Of a stretch of 39,817 nucleotides of DNA, positions 1 to 8,031 are shown piece by piece; positions within the stretch are counted from its first letter, which is position 1, and every line of letters starts with the position of its first letter. The position numbers were made by a program, and so were the translations under genes. This stretch comes from an uncultured Lachnospiraceae bacterium. Lineage in GTDB: Bacteria; Bacillota; Clostridia; Lachnospirales; Lachnospiraceae. A model generated the notes under the pieces. The model had not been told where the DNA came from, searched no databases, and saw nothing but the letters and a program-made list of their open reading frames with translations. The stretch is taken from positions 115,883 through 155,699 of the forward strand of contig CAJTXP010000004.1 of NCBI GenBank assembly GCA_910583615.1, written 5' to 3'.

Positions 1-45
1 AGGCGGACTTAAGATGTCCGAATGAGACAGACAGGCCGGCTCTTT

Positions 46-92
46 TGTCCGATACATTCCATACGAGTGCTGAGCATACAGGCAGGAGCACT
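46..92. repeat. Intergenic repeat fragment downstream of prp
   Basis: This stretch lies just beyond the prp stop codon. Bases 46-70 match 19266-19290 at 23 of 25 positions (shared core TGTCCGATACATTCCATA). Bases 66-71 and 87-92 form a 6-bp inverted repeat (AGTGCT/AGCACT). Bases from about 82 to 105 also resemble the right flank of the hairpin repeat at 22952-23000 (cAGGAGCAyTTTGC followed by TCCCCT). It therefore looks like a member or remnant of a dispersed intergenic repeat family. No gene is visible in 1-105. Confidence 0.55.
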
Positions 93-105
93 TTGCGACA
101 TCCCC

Positions 106-420
106 TCACCCCTCGATCCGAAGATACCTGTCCCCATAAGACTTCTGCACGCCGGCAAGTCCCAGCATCAGGGAGTCCATCAAAAGTCCGGTCTCCTTTG
201 AAACATCCGATGTGAATTCCCAGCTTTTGACCATGCCGTCCTGGCAGTCACAGGTAAACGCATCCTCCGTAAACTGTTCTATGGAATTGATGGCATTGAT
301 TACCAGCGCCGATACCGCAGCGCACACAATATCCTCTCCTGCTTCCGCGTACCCGGCATGTCCGTCTATCATAAAGCTTTTGTACCGCCCATGTTTTTTT
401 ACTGCACGTACCCGAATCAT
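106..420 (-). CDS. prp: Ribosomal-processing cysteine protease Prp
   Basis: Prp is the small cysteine protease of Bacillota that removes the N-terminal extension of ribosomal protein L27. The 104-residue product carries the family core GHAGYAEAGEDIVCAAVSAL, with catalytic His21 and Cys33 in this numbering. I chose the ATG at 420 rather than an upstream GTG at 429, because AAAGGAG sits 8 bases before the ATG and almost touches the GTG. The ATG overlaps the rng stop as ATGA, so translation is probably coupled to rng. In most Bacillota the order is rplU-prp-rpmA. Here no rplU lies between rng and prp, and a repeat rather than rpmA follows for at least 105 bases. The family call is firm. The substrate link to L27 comes from family knowledge. 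Confidence 0.9.
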   Translation of the reverse strand: MIRVRAVKKHGRYKSFMIDGHAGYAEAGEDIVCAAVSALVINAINSIEQFTEDAFTCDCQDGMVKSWEFTSDVSKETGLLMDSLMLGLAGVQKSYGDRYLRIEG

Positions 421-1610
421 AGCCCACACTCCTTTGCCTGCTCCAAAAGCGTCTTTTTCTGTTTCTTACGGGTGATTTCCATCAGCCCAAGCTCCGTCAT
501 ATCTACTGCCGCCGCTTTCTGCGGGTCCCGCTTCAAAAATTCCCGCATCTGAAGAAGCAGTGCATCCTGCGCATCCTTTTCCTGCATGTCCATAAAATCC
601 ACCAGAATCATACCGGACAGATTGCGGAGTCTCAGCTGTCTTGCGATTTCCTTTGCCGCTTCCTGATTGATCTTCCATATGGCCTCCTGCTTATTCCTGC
701 CTCTGGTATACTTCCCGGAATTGACGTCAATCACAGTCAATGCCTCTGTGGGTTCGATCACCAGATAGGCTCCGGACTTCAGCCATACTCTTGCAGACAA
801 CGCATCTGCCGCTTCCTTTTCCAAACGATACAGGGACTTCAGCGGAAGCGTGCGGTCTTCATACAGATGAAGCTTCTCGATATCCTCCGGCATTTCCTCC
901 TCAAGAAACTCCCGGATCTGTTCATACAGTTCAGAATGATCTGTCAGAATCTCTTTCAGGCTGTCGCTTCTGCTTCCAAGGATGGAAGTCAGATAAGCCG
1001 GACGGTTTCTCATCACACAGGAATATACCGCCCGATGAACCGCCTGCTCTGTCAGAAAATAATACTTTCGACAGAGTCTGTCATACTCCTTTTTAAGATC
1101 TGAAAGATTTGCCTGTCCGGCATTCGTACGTACGATCAGCCCCACCGGCGGAAGTTCCCATTCTTTCAGCAGCTCTTTCAGTCTCGTCTTCTCTTCCGAT
1201 TTCAGTTTTGAGGAATAACCGATTACATGGTTTCCTGTCGTCATCACCAGATATTTCCCGGTCAGGCTGATATTTGTCGTCACAGACGGAGCTTTTGTTT
1301 TTACTGCCTCTCTGCTGATCTGTACCAGAAGCTCGTCACCCTCCGCCAGCTGCTTTTGCTTCTTCGGCCTGGTATAGACAGGATGCTTTGCGTCCTCCAG
1401 CGGCAGATAACAGATCATGCCGTTCTCGATCTGCACGAAAGCCGCCTGAATGTTTTTAACAATATTCTTTACTTTTCCTGTATAAATATTCCCCAGAACA
1501 GAGGGCTGTTCTGCCGGAAGCAGTGACAGCTCCGTCAGATGCCCGTTTTCATAAAGCGCGTCTGCCAGCACCCCGTTTTTCAGATACGTAACGATCCTGG
1601 TATTATCCAA
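417..1610 (-). CDS. rng: RNase G/E family endoribonuclease, short form without Zn-link
   Basis: This is an endoribonuclease of the RNase E/G family, acting in rRNA maturation and mRNA decay. In the 397 residues, an S1-like RNA-binding segment spans about 37-105 (GNIYTGKVKNI, then AAFVQIENG). The DNase I-like catalytic part carries metal-binding Asp295 (VIDVNSGKYT) and Asp338 (ILVDFMDM), which correspond to the two catalytic aspartates of E. coli RNase E. The protein stops at about the point where the Zn-link motif CPxCxG of RNase G/E would follow, so the tetramerising zinc site is absent. The start is TTG at 1610, with GGAGAAAAC before it, inside the end of the upstream gene (8-base overlap). 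The downstream junction with prp is ATGA. The family is clear. Whether the missing Zn-link changes oligomeric state is inference. Confidence 0.88.
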   Translation of the reverse strand: MDNTRIVTYLKNGVLADALYENGHLTELSLLPAEQPSVLGNIYTGKVKNIVKNIQAAFVQIENGMICYLPLEDAKHPVYTRPKKQKQLAEGDELLVQISREAVKTKAPSVTTNISLTGKYLVMTTGNHVIGYSSKLKSEEKTRLKELLKEWELPPVGLIVRTNAGQANLSDLKKEYDRLCRKYYFLTEQAVHRAVYSCVMRNRPAYLTSILGSRSDSLKEILTDHSELYEQIREFLEEEMPEDIEKLHLYEDRTLPLKSLYRLEKEAADALSARVWLKSGAYLVIEPTEALTVIDVNSGKYTRGRNKQEAIWKINQEAAKEIARQLRLRNLSGMILVDFMDMQEKDAQDALLLQMREFLKRDPQKAAAVDMTELGLMEITRKKQKKTLLEQAKECGL

Positions 1611-2307
1611 TGTTTTCTCCCAGCCCCTCCAGTGAGATCAGCTTCCGTTTTCCTTCCGTTCCCTGATCTGCATAAATTTCCTTTCGGTGTATCAGAAGCG
1701 CGGCGGCAGGAAGATCCATGCCGGCCCATGCGCCAAACGTCTGCATCAGAAGCTCCGGTTTCAGATTGTGTACGCTTCCTGCAGATACTTTCAGAAAAAG
1801 TCCTCCGTCTGTTACGGACCAGTCATAGATCCACGGGCGGATATCCGTTTCCTGGTGTCCCTTTTTCGTTTCTTTCAGAATATGGATTTCCGGCTGTAAG
1901 ATGAATTCTTTCCATCTTTCCAGCCATCCCTCCTCCGGCTCCCTGCCTTTCCGAAAACGGACTTCGTAGTCCGCTGCCGCAACGATGGACATGGCGTTTT
2001 TACTGTTCATTGGCAGAAGGCGAAAGCTTACCACTTCCATTCCCTCCGCCATCGTCTCATTCATACGTCTGACCGCTTCTTTCGAGGAAGGGGATGTATT
2101 TACGCGGATGTCCACATACTCTGCATCGCTGGTCAGCCCCACTCCAAGAGGCGATGCGAACGACATGATCATATGAGGGCTGAACCCTTCTGAAAAACAG
2201 ACATCAATGTCCGCCCTTCGGATCACTTTCTGAAAATACCGCATGACATCCAGATGGCTGATGAATTTCATCGGCCCGTATTTGCGGAATTTAATCCTGA
2301 TGTTCAT
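1603..2307 (-). CDS. TIGR03936 / DUF2344 radical-SAM-associated protein
   Basis: The 234-residue protein matches the DUF2344 family by its opening (IRIKFRKYGPMKFISHLD), its FSEGFSPHMIMSFASPLGVG segment and its partner. It is encoded directly after the TIGR03960 radical SAM gene, and in some bacteria the two are fused. Its biochemical function is not established. The conserved pairing with the radical SAM protein and with an RNase G gene suggests a role linked to RNA modification or processing, which is inference. The start at 2307 is preceded by GGAGGAGGTG. An alternative TTG at 2325 has no good site. It overlaps the upstream gene by 17 bases and the downstream rng by 8, consistent with one transcript. 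Confidence 0.85.
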   Translation of the reverse strand: MNIRIKFRKYGPMKFISHLDVMRYFQKVIRRADIDVCFSEGFSPHMIMSFASPLGVGLTSDAEYVDIRVNTSPSSKEAVRRMNETMAEGMEVVSFRLLPMNSKNAMSIVAAADYEVRFRKGREPEEGWLERWKEFILQPEIHILKETKKGHQETDIRPWIYDWSVTDGGLFLKVSAGSVHNLKPELLMQTFGAWAGMDLPAAALLIHRKEIYADQGTEGKRKLISLEGLGENIG

Positions 2308-4156
2308 AACAGACACCTCCTCCAAATGAAGCAGCGCCGCAGCCGGAACAGTTCTGGCGGCAGTTCGGCGTCACAGTCTCTTCCTGTGCGCGCTCCCATT
2401 CCCTTTCAAGGAATCTGCGGCTTACGCCGATATCAATAAAATCCCATGGGAAAATCTCATCAAGAGCCCGTTCCCTTGTAGTATAAAAGTCAATATCCGT
2501 GCCGCATTCTTCAAAGGCTTCCATCCATCGTTCGTTCTGAAAACACTCGCTCCAGGAATCGAAGAGACATCCTTTCTCATAAGCCTTCCGGATGGCAGGC
2601 CCGATCCTCCGGTCACCTCTGGCCAGGATTCCTTCCAGTACCGTGACATCCGCTTCGTGCCAGTTGTATTTGATGCTCTTCCTGTTCTTCTGCTCCCTGA
2701 TCTCATGATTGACCACACAGGCGCGGTGCAGGAATTCTTCTTTTGTACACATCCGCGCCCATTGAAAAGGCGTAAAGGGTTTCGGCACGAAAAACGAAGT
2801 GCTGACCACGATCTGGCATTTTTTATTCCGCTGCTCTTTCGGCACGTCATAATACCGTTCGGCGATCTTCTCTGCCAGCCATGCAATTTCTTTCATGTCC
2901 TCTTCGTCTTCTGTGGGAAGCCCCAGCATAAAGTACAGTTTCACCCGGTTCCATCCGCCTTCAAACGCCTGTCCGGCGCCTTCCAGAATCACTTCCTCCG
3001 TAAGTCCCTTATTAATCACGTCCCGAAGCCTCTGCGACCCTGCCTCCGGCGCGAAGGTCAGACTGCTCTTCTTCACATCCTGTACCTTGCCCATAACATC
3101 CAGTGAAAACGCATCAATACGCAGAGACGGCAGGGAAATATTGACTCTTTTCGTTCCACATTCCCCGATCAGATATTCCACCAGCTCTCCAAGCTTTGAA
3201 TAATCGCTGGAGCTTAGAGAACTCAGGGATATCTCCTCGTATCCGGTATTTTTCAGCATCTCTTTCGCGCATTCTTTGAGCATGGACAGGTCCCGCTCTC
3301 TGGTGGGACGGTACAACATGCCCGCCTGACAGAAACGGCATCCCCGGATGCAGCCTCTCTGAATCTCCAGCACGACCCGGTCCTGTGTTGCTTTGATAAA
3401 GGGAACTACGGGCTTTTTCGGATAAAAGGTATCCGTCACATCCATAACGATCTGCTTTTTCACCCGGTCCGGCGCTTCCGGACAGTTGGGATGCATGGAC
3501 CGGATGGTCCCATCCTCCCGGTACTCCACGTCATAGAGTGACGGAACGTAGATGCCCGGAACCTGAGCCGCCTGCTTTAAAAAAATCTCTCTTGGCGCAC
3601 CGCTTTCTTTCCAGCTCTTATACACATCCATCAGGTGAAAATACTGTGTTTCTCCTTCTCCGATATAGAACAGATCAAAAAAATCCGCCAGCGGTTCCGG
3701 ATTATAGGCACAGGGACCGCCGCCGATGACAAAGGGATGTTCTTTCGTACGCTCTTCTGCCTTCAGCGGAATCTGTGCAAGATCAAGTACCTGCAGGATG
3801 TTTGTATAGCACATTTCATACTGTATCGTAATCCCCAGAAAGTCAAAGTCCCTCACCGGGTCCTGGGATTCCAGTGCAAAAAGCGGTATTTTCTGTCTGC
3901 GCAGAACCTGGTTAAGGTCTGTCCATGGGGAATAAACGCGTTCACACCAGATATCTTCTCTCTGATTGAACATGTCATACAGGATTTGTATGCCAAGATG
4001 GGACATACCGATCTCATAGACGTCCGGAAAACACATGGCAAACCGGACAGCCACCTTGTCTTTTTCTTTCATGACCGCATTGACTTCCCCGCCGATATAG
4101 CGGGCAGGCTTTTCCACAGACATGAGAATTTCATCTGATAATGCCAGTTTTCGCAT
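2291..4156 (-). CDS. TIGR03960 family radical SAM protein (B12-binding-like N terminus)
   Basis: The 621-residue protein has a cobalamin-binding-like N-terminal region (about 35-200, with FPDVYEIGMSHLGIQ and FVIGGGPCAYNPEP). A radical SAM domain follows, whose 4Fe-4S cysteines are Cys269, Cys273 and Cys276 (CIRGCRFC). The C terminus carries a further cysteine cluster (NCRQNCSGCGAASFGGGVC) that may bind a second metal centre. Reaction and substrate are unknown for this family. It is first in a run with DUF2344, rng and prp. AGGAAGGA precedes the ATG. The long length and extra cysteine cluster argue against a simple MiaB or RlmN role. Family confidence is high. No function can be assigned. Confidence 0.85.
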   Translation of the reverse strand: MRKLALSDEILMSVEKPARYIGGEVNAVMKEKDKVAVRFAMCFPDVYEIGMSHLGIQILYDMFNQREDIWCERVYSPWTDLNQVLRRQKIPLFALESQDPVRDFDFLGITIQYEMCYTNILQVLDLAQIPLKAEERTKEHPFVIGGGPCAYNPEPLADFFDLFYIGEGETQYFHLMDVYKSWKESGAPREIFLKQAAQVPGIYVPSLYDVEYREDGTIRSMHPNCPEAPDRVKKQIVMDVTDTFYPKKPVVPFIKATQDRVVLEIQRGCIRGCRFCQAGMLYRPTRERDLSMLKECAKEMLKNTGYEEISLSSLSSSDYSKLGELVEYLIGECGTKRVNISLPSLRIDAFSLDVMGKVQDVKKSSLTFAPEAGSQRLRDVINKGLTEEVILEGAGQAFEGGWNRVKLYFMLGLPTEDEEDMKEIAWLAEKIAERYYDVPKEQRNKKCQIVVSTSFFVPKPFTPFQWARMCTKEEFLHRACVVNHEIREQKNRKSIKYNWHEADVTVLEGILARGDRRIGPAIRKAYEKGCLFDSWSECFQNERWMEAFEECGTDIDFYTTRERALDEIFPWDFIDIGVSRRFLEREWERAQEETVTPNCRQNCSGCGAASFGGGVCYEHQD

Positions 4157-4191
4157 TTTTTATCCTTCCTGATTATAAAAGCGCTGAATGA

Positions 4192-5787
4192 TTATTGTAT
4201 ACCTGTTACAATCTGCAGTGCCTCGCCTGCAATATATTCCAAAGTAATCCGCTCGCCCTCTTTATACCGGACGATCTGCGGAAAATCGCTGACCGGCACA
4301 TCGAAGATCTGGTCGCTTCCCGACAGCATGACATAATAGTGGGAATTCCCTTCCAGCACCACAGGAGCCACGGTTTCTATTGTCCCGGCTGTGGACTCTC
4401 CCACAGACACCGGACTGCTGGAAATGCCGTTGGTCTTCAGAAGACTGATATATGCCTTCTCACACTCTGCCACGGTATCTCCAATTGCCACGTTCTGGTA
4501 TTTTTTAATATTGACCATGGCGTATTTTTTCACCAGCCCCGCATCATCCTTCAGCGCCATAAAGTAAGTCGGTTCACTCGCCACATTCAGAAGCAGCGGA
4601 AAGGTAGAGTGATATCCAAGGTTCTGTACCTGTCCTTCTGCGGAATTCATGGCCGAATATTCTTCTGCACCCGGGCAGGAATAATATTTTGCCTCCATGG
4701 TCCTCTGGTTCATGAGTACAAATCCCACATTGGATTCATCGCCGCTGACGGAAGTAATGCCCGTGTACACCCATACATCATCCTCCATGGCAAGATAATT
4801 ATAGCCGTCCGTTGTCTGCAGACAGCCTTTCTGGCTCAGTACGCTGTTAAAGAAACCGTTCATATACAGCCCATAATAATCATACAGCTGAATCAGCAGA
4901 GGCGCAGAATAGACCGAATCCACCCACTGCGGACAGTCCTCAATCTCATAGCAGGCCGTCTCCCCTGTGATCGCATTGCAAAGCACTACTTTTCCGATCG
5001 TCTGTCCGCCGAAAAGTCCGATATTGAACTTTTTCACCGGACAGATCCAGTATGGAGTTCCTTCTTCATCAATCTCAAAACTCAGCTGGTCAAAGATGAA
5101 GGTTGGATACCGGAAACGCAGATGACGGTAGATATTCCGGTTAAAATATTCTCCCTGAGAGTATCGGATGTAACTGCCCTCTGAAAGCCGGACGCACTCC
5201 GTATCCTGCGTCGTCATATCGATCATGATGTAAGCCGGAATCCCCTCGCTCATGTTCGTCAGCCATTTGATCGGACTGGCATACGTAAGAGGCGTCACCC
5301 GCATGGGTTTATTCTGATAGTTGATCTGCGTATACAGAGGACTGACCTCGAACTGAGACACCATATCAATCAAAGATCCCATCTTCCGGTTGCCTAAAAG
5401 AGTTGCAGAGCTTTTATCCAGAAGCGGAATCTCGTTATAGTTCACTTCTGCAATATCTTCTGTAAAAGTTCCTTCCTGTATGGACAGAAGTTCATGGTAT
5501 TTCTTCGCATTGACGATCGGAGATGAAAGTATGGTTCCCGCTCCATAGATCAAAAGCAGAACCACTGTGAGAAGACCGCCGACTTTCACTGGCCTGATAT
5601 CCCGGACCGAATATCCGTCCCTCATGCTTCTGGCGCTGAACAGAAGGGTAAGCACCACGACCAGCGAGACGATAAACAGCCAGAATCCGCTGGAGTGGAT
5701 GTTTACCGCCGGAATCGTCACATAATAATACACGCATGCCGCTGCCGCTGCGAGAAACGCAGACAGCAGCTTCCATTTCAGTTTCAT
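4192..5787 (-). CDS. Unrecognised membrane-anchored protein, 531 aa
   Basis: I do not recognise a family. The sequence opens with a positively charged start (MKLKWK) and three likely membrane helices at about 7-25, 33-50 and 70-88. A long soluble region of about 440 residues follows, probably outside the cell by the odd number of helices. It is rich in aromatic and beta-prone segments (YPTFIFDQLSFEIDEEGTPYWICP and a run with VWVYTGITSVSGDESNVGFVLMNQRT). No catalytic motif, lipobox or repeat stands out. It sits between thiN (34 bases upstream) and the radical SAM gene (35 bases downstream), in the same direction. AAAGGAG lies 13 bases before the ATG, a somewhat long spacing. The reading frame is long and fits the operon, so the gene is real. 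Its role is open. Confidence 0.8.
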   Translation of the reverse strand: MKLKWKLLSAFLAAAAACVYYYVTIPAVNIHSSGFWLFIVSLVVVLTLLFSARSMRDGYSVRDIRPVKVGGLLTVVLLLIYGAGTILSSPIVNAKKYHELLSIQEGTFTEDIAEVNYNEIPLLDKSSATLLGNRKMGSLIDMVSQFEVSPLYTQINYQNKPMRVTPLTYASPIKWLTNMSEGIPAYIMIDMTTQDTECVRLSEGSYIRYSQGEYFNRNIYRHLRFRYPTFIFDQLSFEIDEEGTPYWICPVKKFNIGLFGGQTIGKVVLCNAITGETACYEIEDCPQWVDSVYSAPLLIQLYDYYGLYMNGFFNSVLSQKGCLQTTDGYNYLAMEDDVWVYTGITSVSGDESNVGFVLMNQRTMEAKYYSCPGAEEYSAMNSAEGQVQNLGYHSTFPLLLNVASEPTYFMALKDDAGLVKKYAMVNIKKYQNVAIGDTVAECEKAYISLLKTNGISSSPVSVGESTAGTIETVAPVVLEGNSHYYVMLSGSDQIFDVPVSDFPQIVRYKEGERITLEYIAGEALQIVTGIQ

Positions 5788-5821
5788 AATATAAAAAGTT
5801 CTCCTTTCTGGACATAACGCC

Positions 5822-6472
5822 TCAGTCTTTTGACTCGATCAGGATCAGAATACCGCTTTCCAGAAGTATCTCCACCTGTTCTTCTAAAATTTCATTGGAA
5901 ACTCCCAGGCTTCCGGTACCAAGGACTGTAAAATGATGCTGATGAAGAGGATATTTCGCTCCTGTCAGAGTCACTCCATAAACATCGGTTGTAAAAGGAA
6001 TCAGGGAAAAATAAGTCCCATACTGCGCTTCTTTTTGTATCACATGTCTGTTTCTGATCAGCCGGATCCGATTATGGCTGTCCAGAATCTCACAGTTTAT
6101 TCCTTTCTCCAGCGGAAGATACAGAACCTGAATATTTCCAAGCACATGGTCAAGCCTGGTACCGGTACCGCCCAGGATCGTAATATCCGTGCTTCCGGAT
6201 TCGATTGCCATCTCAACGGCAATCTGTGTATCTGCTGCATCTTTCACAGGATTATATTCCCGTATCTCAAGATTCGTATGAGACTTGTACCACATCAGTA
6301 TATCTGCAGGTAATGTGTCAAAATCCCCTACCGCACTGGTTGGAATGACATGATGTTCGCGGCAGAATAAAAGTCCGGCATCCACTCCTATGATCCGGTC
6401 ATATGGCTTTTTTAAAATTTCGAGGGCAAAATCGACCTCGATATTGCCCCCGCTGATAATAAGCGTATTCAC
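5822..6472 (-). CDS. thiN: Thiamine pyrophosphokinase
   Basis: This enzyme transfers pyrophosphate from ATP to thiamine, giving thiamine diphosphate in the cytoplasm. The 216-residue product has the expected length and motifs: ISGGNIEVDFA at the start, VGDFDTL, then ILGGTGTRLDHVLGNI, and a C-terminal beta-rich domain with FSLIPFTTDVYGVTLTGAKYPL and the family's conserved SNEI. The start is GTG at 6472, inside a GTGA overlap with the rpe stop. This implies translational coupling and fits the conserved rsgA-rpe-thiN order of Bacillota. No TPP riboswitch is visible upstream, as expected for a gene inside a core operon. Confidence 0.93.
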   Translation of the reverse strand: MNTLIISGGNIEVDFALEILKKPYDRIIGVDAGLLFCREHHVIPTSAVGDFDTLPADILMWYKSHTNLEIREYNPVKDAADTQIAVEMAIESGSTDITILGGTGTRLDHVLGNIQVLYLPLEKGINCEILDSHNRIRLIRNRHVIQKEAQYGTYFSLIPFTTDVYGVTLTGAKYPLHQHHFTVLGTGSLGVSNEILEEQVEILLESGILILIESKD

Positions 6473-7137
6473 CGTCTTTTGTCCTTCTCCATAATCTCCA
6501 GAAAATCTTTCACATTCTGCTCAATGTCCCCTGCAAAGACTGCGGAACCTGCCACAATCACGTTCGCGCCGGCATCCAGCACCGTCTGAAGATTTCCCTT
6601 CTTAATTCCGCCATCCACCTCAATATCCGTCTGAAGTCCCCGTTCATCCAGCATCCGTCTCAGCTCCCGGATCTTTTCCGTAGATGAGGGAATGTATGCC
6701 TGTCCGCCAAATCCCGGCTCCACCGTCATCAGAAGTATCATATCCACCTGATCCAGTACCTCAGAAAGCACCTGGTTCGGAGTATTGGGCTTAATCACTA
6801 CTCCGGCTTTTATCCCCTTCTCCCTGATTCCTGCAAGCGTTCCTTTCAGGTCTTCGCATGCCTCATAGTGAATGGTGATGATATCTGCTCCGCAGTCGGC
6901 AAACTCGTCAATGTAGCGTTCCGGCCTGTCAATCATCAAATGGACATCCAGTACCAGATCCGTGATCTTACGAACGGATCGTAATACCGGCATTCCGAAG
7001 GATATGCTTGGAACAAAACTGCCGTCCATGACATCGTAATGCAGATACTGCGCACCTGCTCTTTTTACATGGTCAATGTCCTCTTTCAGATGTGCAAAAT
7101 CCGCTGACAGAATCGATGGTGATAAATAATAATTCAT
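6469..7137 (-). CDS. rpe: Ribulose-phosphate 3-epimerase
   Basis: Rpe interconverts ribulose 5-phosphate and xylulose 5-phosphate in the pentose phosphate pathway. The 222-residue TIM barrel shows the family landmarks in order: LSPSILSADF, HYDVMDGSFVPSISFG (metal His and catalytic Asp), LDVHLMI, MTVEPGFGGQAY and IEVDGGI with the second catalytic Asp. It starts 2 bases after the rsgA stop (TAGCTATG), with AAAGGAG inside the rsgA end, and it ends in a GTGA overlap with thiN. Length and motifs are standard. Confidence 0.96.
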   Translation of the reverse strand: MNYYLSPSILSADFAHLKEDIDHVKRAGAQYLHYDVMDGSFVPSISFGMPVLRSVRKITDLVLDVHLMIDRPERYIDEFADCGADIITIHYEACEDLKGTLAGIREKGIKAGVVIKPNTPNQVLSEVLDQVDMILLMTVEPGFGGQAYIPSSTEKIRELRRMLDERGLQTDIEVDGGIKKGNLQTVLDAGANVIVAGSAVFAGDIEQNVKDFLEIMEKDKRR

Positions 7138-7139
7138 AG

Positions 7140-8027
7140 CTACGAATATCTCCTTTTCTCTCTTTCATGAAGTTCCCGGAACAAAAGCGCATAGCTGTCA
7201 TATCTCTCTCTGCTGATAAAACCGTCTGAAACAGCCGCTTTGACTGCACATCCCGGCTCCATCATATGGACGCAGCCCTGAAATCTGCAGCTGCCCTCAT
7301 ACCTTCCGAATTCCGGAAAACTGTATCTCAGCTCTTCCTTCCCCATATCTCCAGGTTCCAGCGAGCTGAAACCCGGGGTATCAAATATATAACTTCCCGC
7401 CTCCATTCGAAACAGTTCCGAATGTCTGGTTGTATGTTTTCCACGATCGATCTTCCCGCTGATTGCTCCCGTCTCCATACAGGCGTCAGGAACCAGAAGG
7501 TTAATCAATGTGGATTTCCCCACTCCGGAAGGACCTGCAACGGCTGTAGTATGCCCCAGCAGTACCTCTTTCAGTTCGTCGATCCCTTCCCGGTATCGGG
7601 CGCTGGTAAATAACAGCCTGCTTTTACAGCCCGCATAAATCCGCTCCAGCCGCTTCAGCTCCTCTTCTGTCGTCTCATCCTTTTTATTAAAGCAAATGAC
7701 CACATTAATGGACTGACGGTCCATCATGATGAGAAACCGGTCCAGTAAAGACAGATTCGGCTTCGGCCTGGCAGCGGCGAAGATCACCAGCGCCTGGTCG
7801 ATATTCGCCACTGCCGGCCGAACCAGTTCTGTACTGCGCGGAAGAAGATTTATAATATTTCCTTCCTTCTCTTCTTCATCCAGAATCTCTATTTCAACCT
7901 CGTCGCCCACCAGCGGCCTGATCTTCCGATTGCGGAAGATCCCTTTCGCCCTGCATTCATAGAGACCCTGCCCTTCTATATACACATAGAAGAAGCCGGC
8001 GATCCCTTTCATGATCCTCCCCTGCAT
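7140..8027 (-). CDS. rsgA: Ribosome small-subunit GTPase RsgA (CpgA/YloQ)
   Basis: RsgA is a circularly permuted GTPase that assists late 30S maturation. An N-terminal OB fold (about 1-65) precedes the G motifs in permuted order: NKKD at 114-117, P-loop GPSGVGKS at 165-172, GKHTTR near 197 and DTPG at 216-219. The C-terminal zinc site uses Cys247, Cys252, His254 and Cys260. I start it at 8027 (MQGRIMKGIAGFF), four bases after the prkC stop. This aligns with the B. subtilis start, whereas the longer frame overlaps prkC. A further ATG at 8012 has a closer purine-rich site and cannot be excluded. In B. subtilis CpgA is a PrkC substrate, which fits this neighbourhood. Confidence 0.94.
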   Translation of the reverse strand: MQGRIMKGIAGFFYVYIEGQGLYECRAKGIFRNRKIRPLVGDEVEIEILDEEEKEGNIINLLPRSTELVRPAVANIDQALVIFAAARPKPNLSLLDRFLIMMDRQSINVVICFNKKDETTEEELKRLERIYAGCKSRLLFTSARYREGIDELKEVLLGHTTAVAGPSGVGKSTLINLLVPDACMETGAISGKIDRGKHTTRHSELFRMEAGSYIFDTPGFSSLEPGDMGKEELRYSFPEFGRYEGSCRFQGCVHMMEPGCAVKAAVSDGFISRERYDSYALLFRELHEREKRRYS

Positions 8028-8031
8028 GGTC

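Noticed and set aside
5788..5821. TPP riboswitch for thiN
   Set aside because: The spaces around thiN are 34 bases or an overlap and contain no thi-box. Regulation appears to follow the operon.
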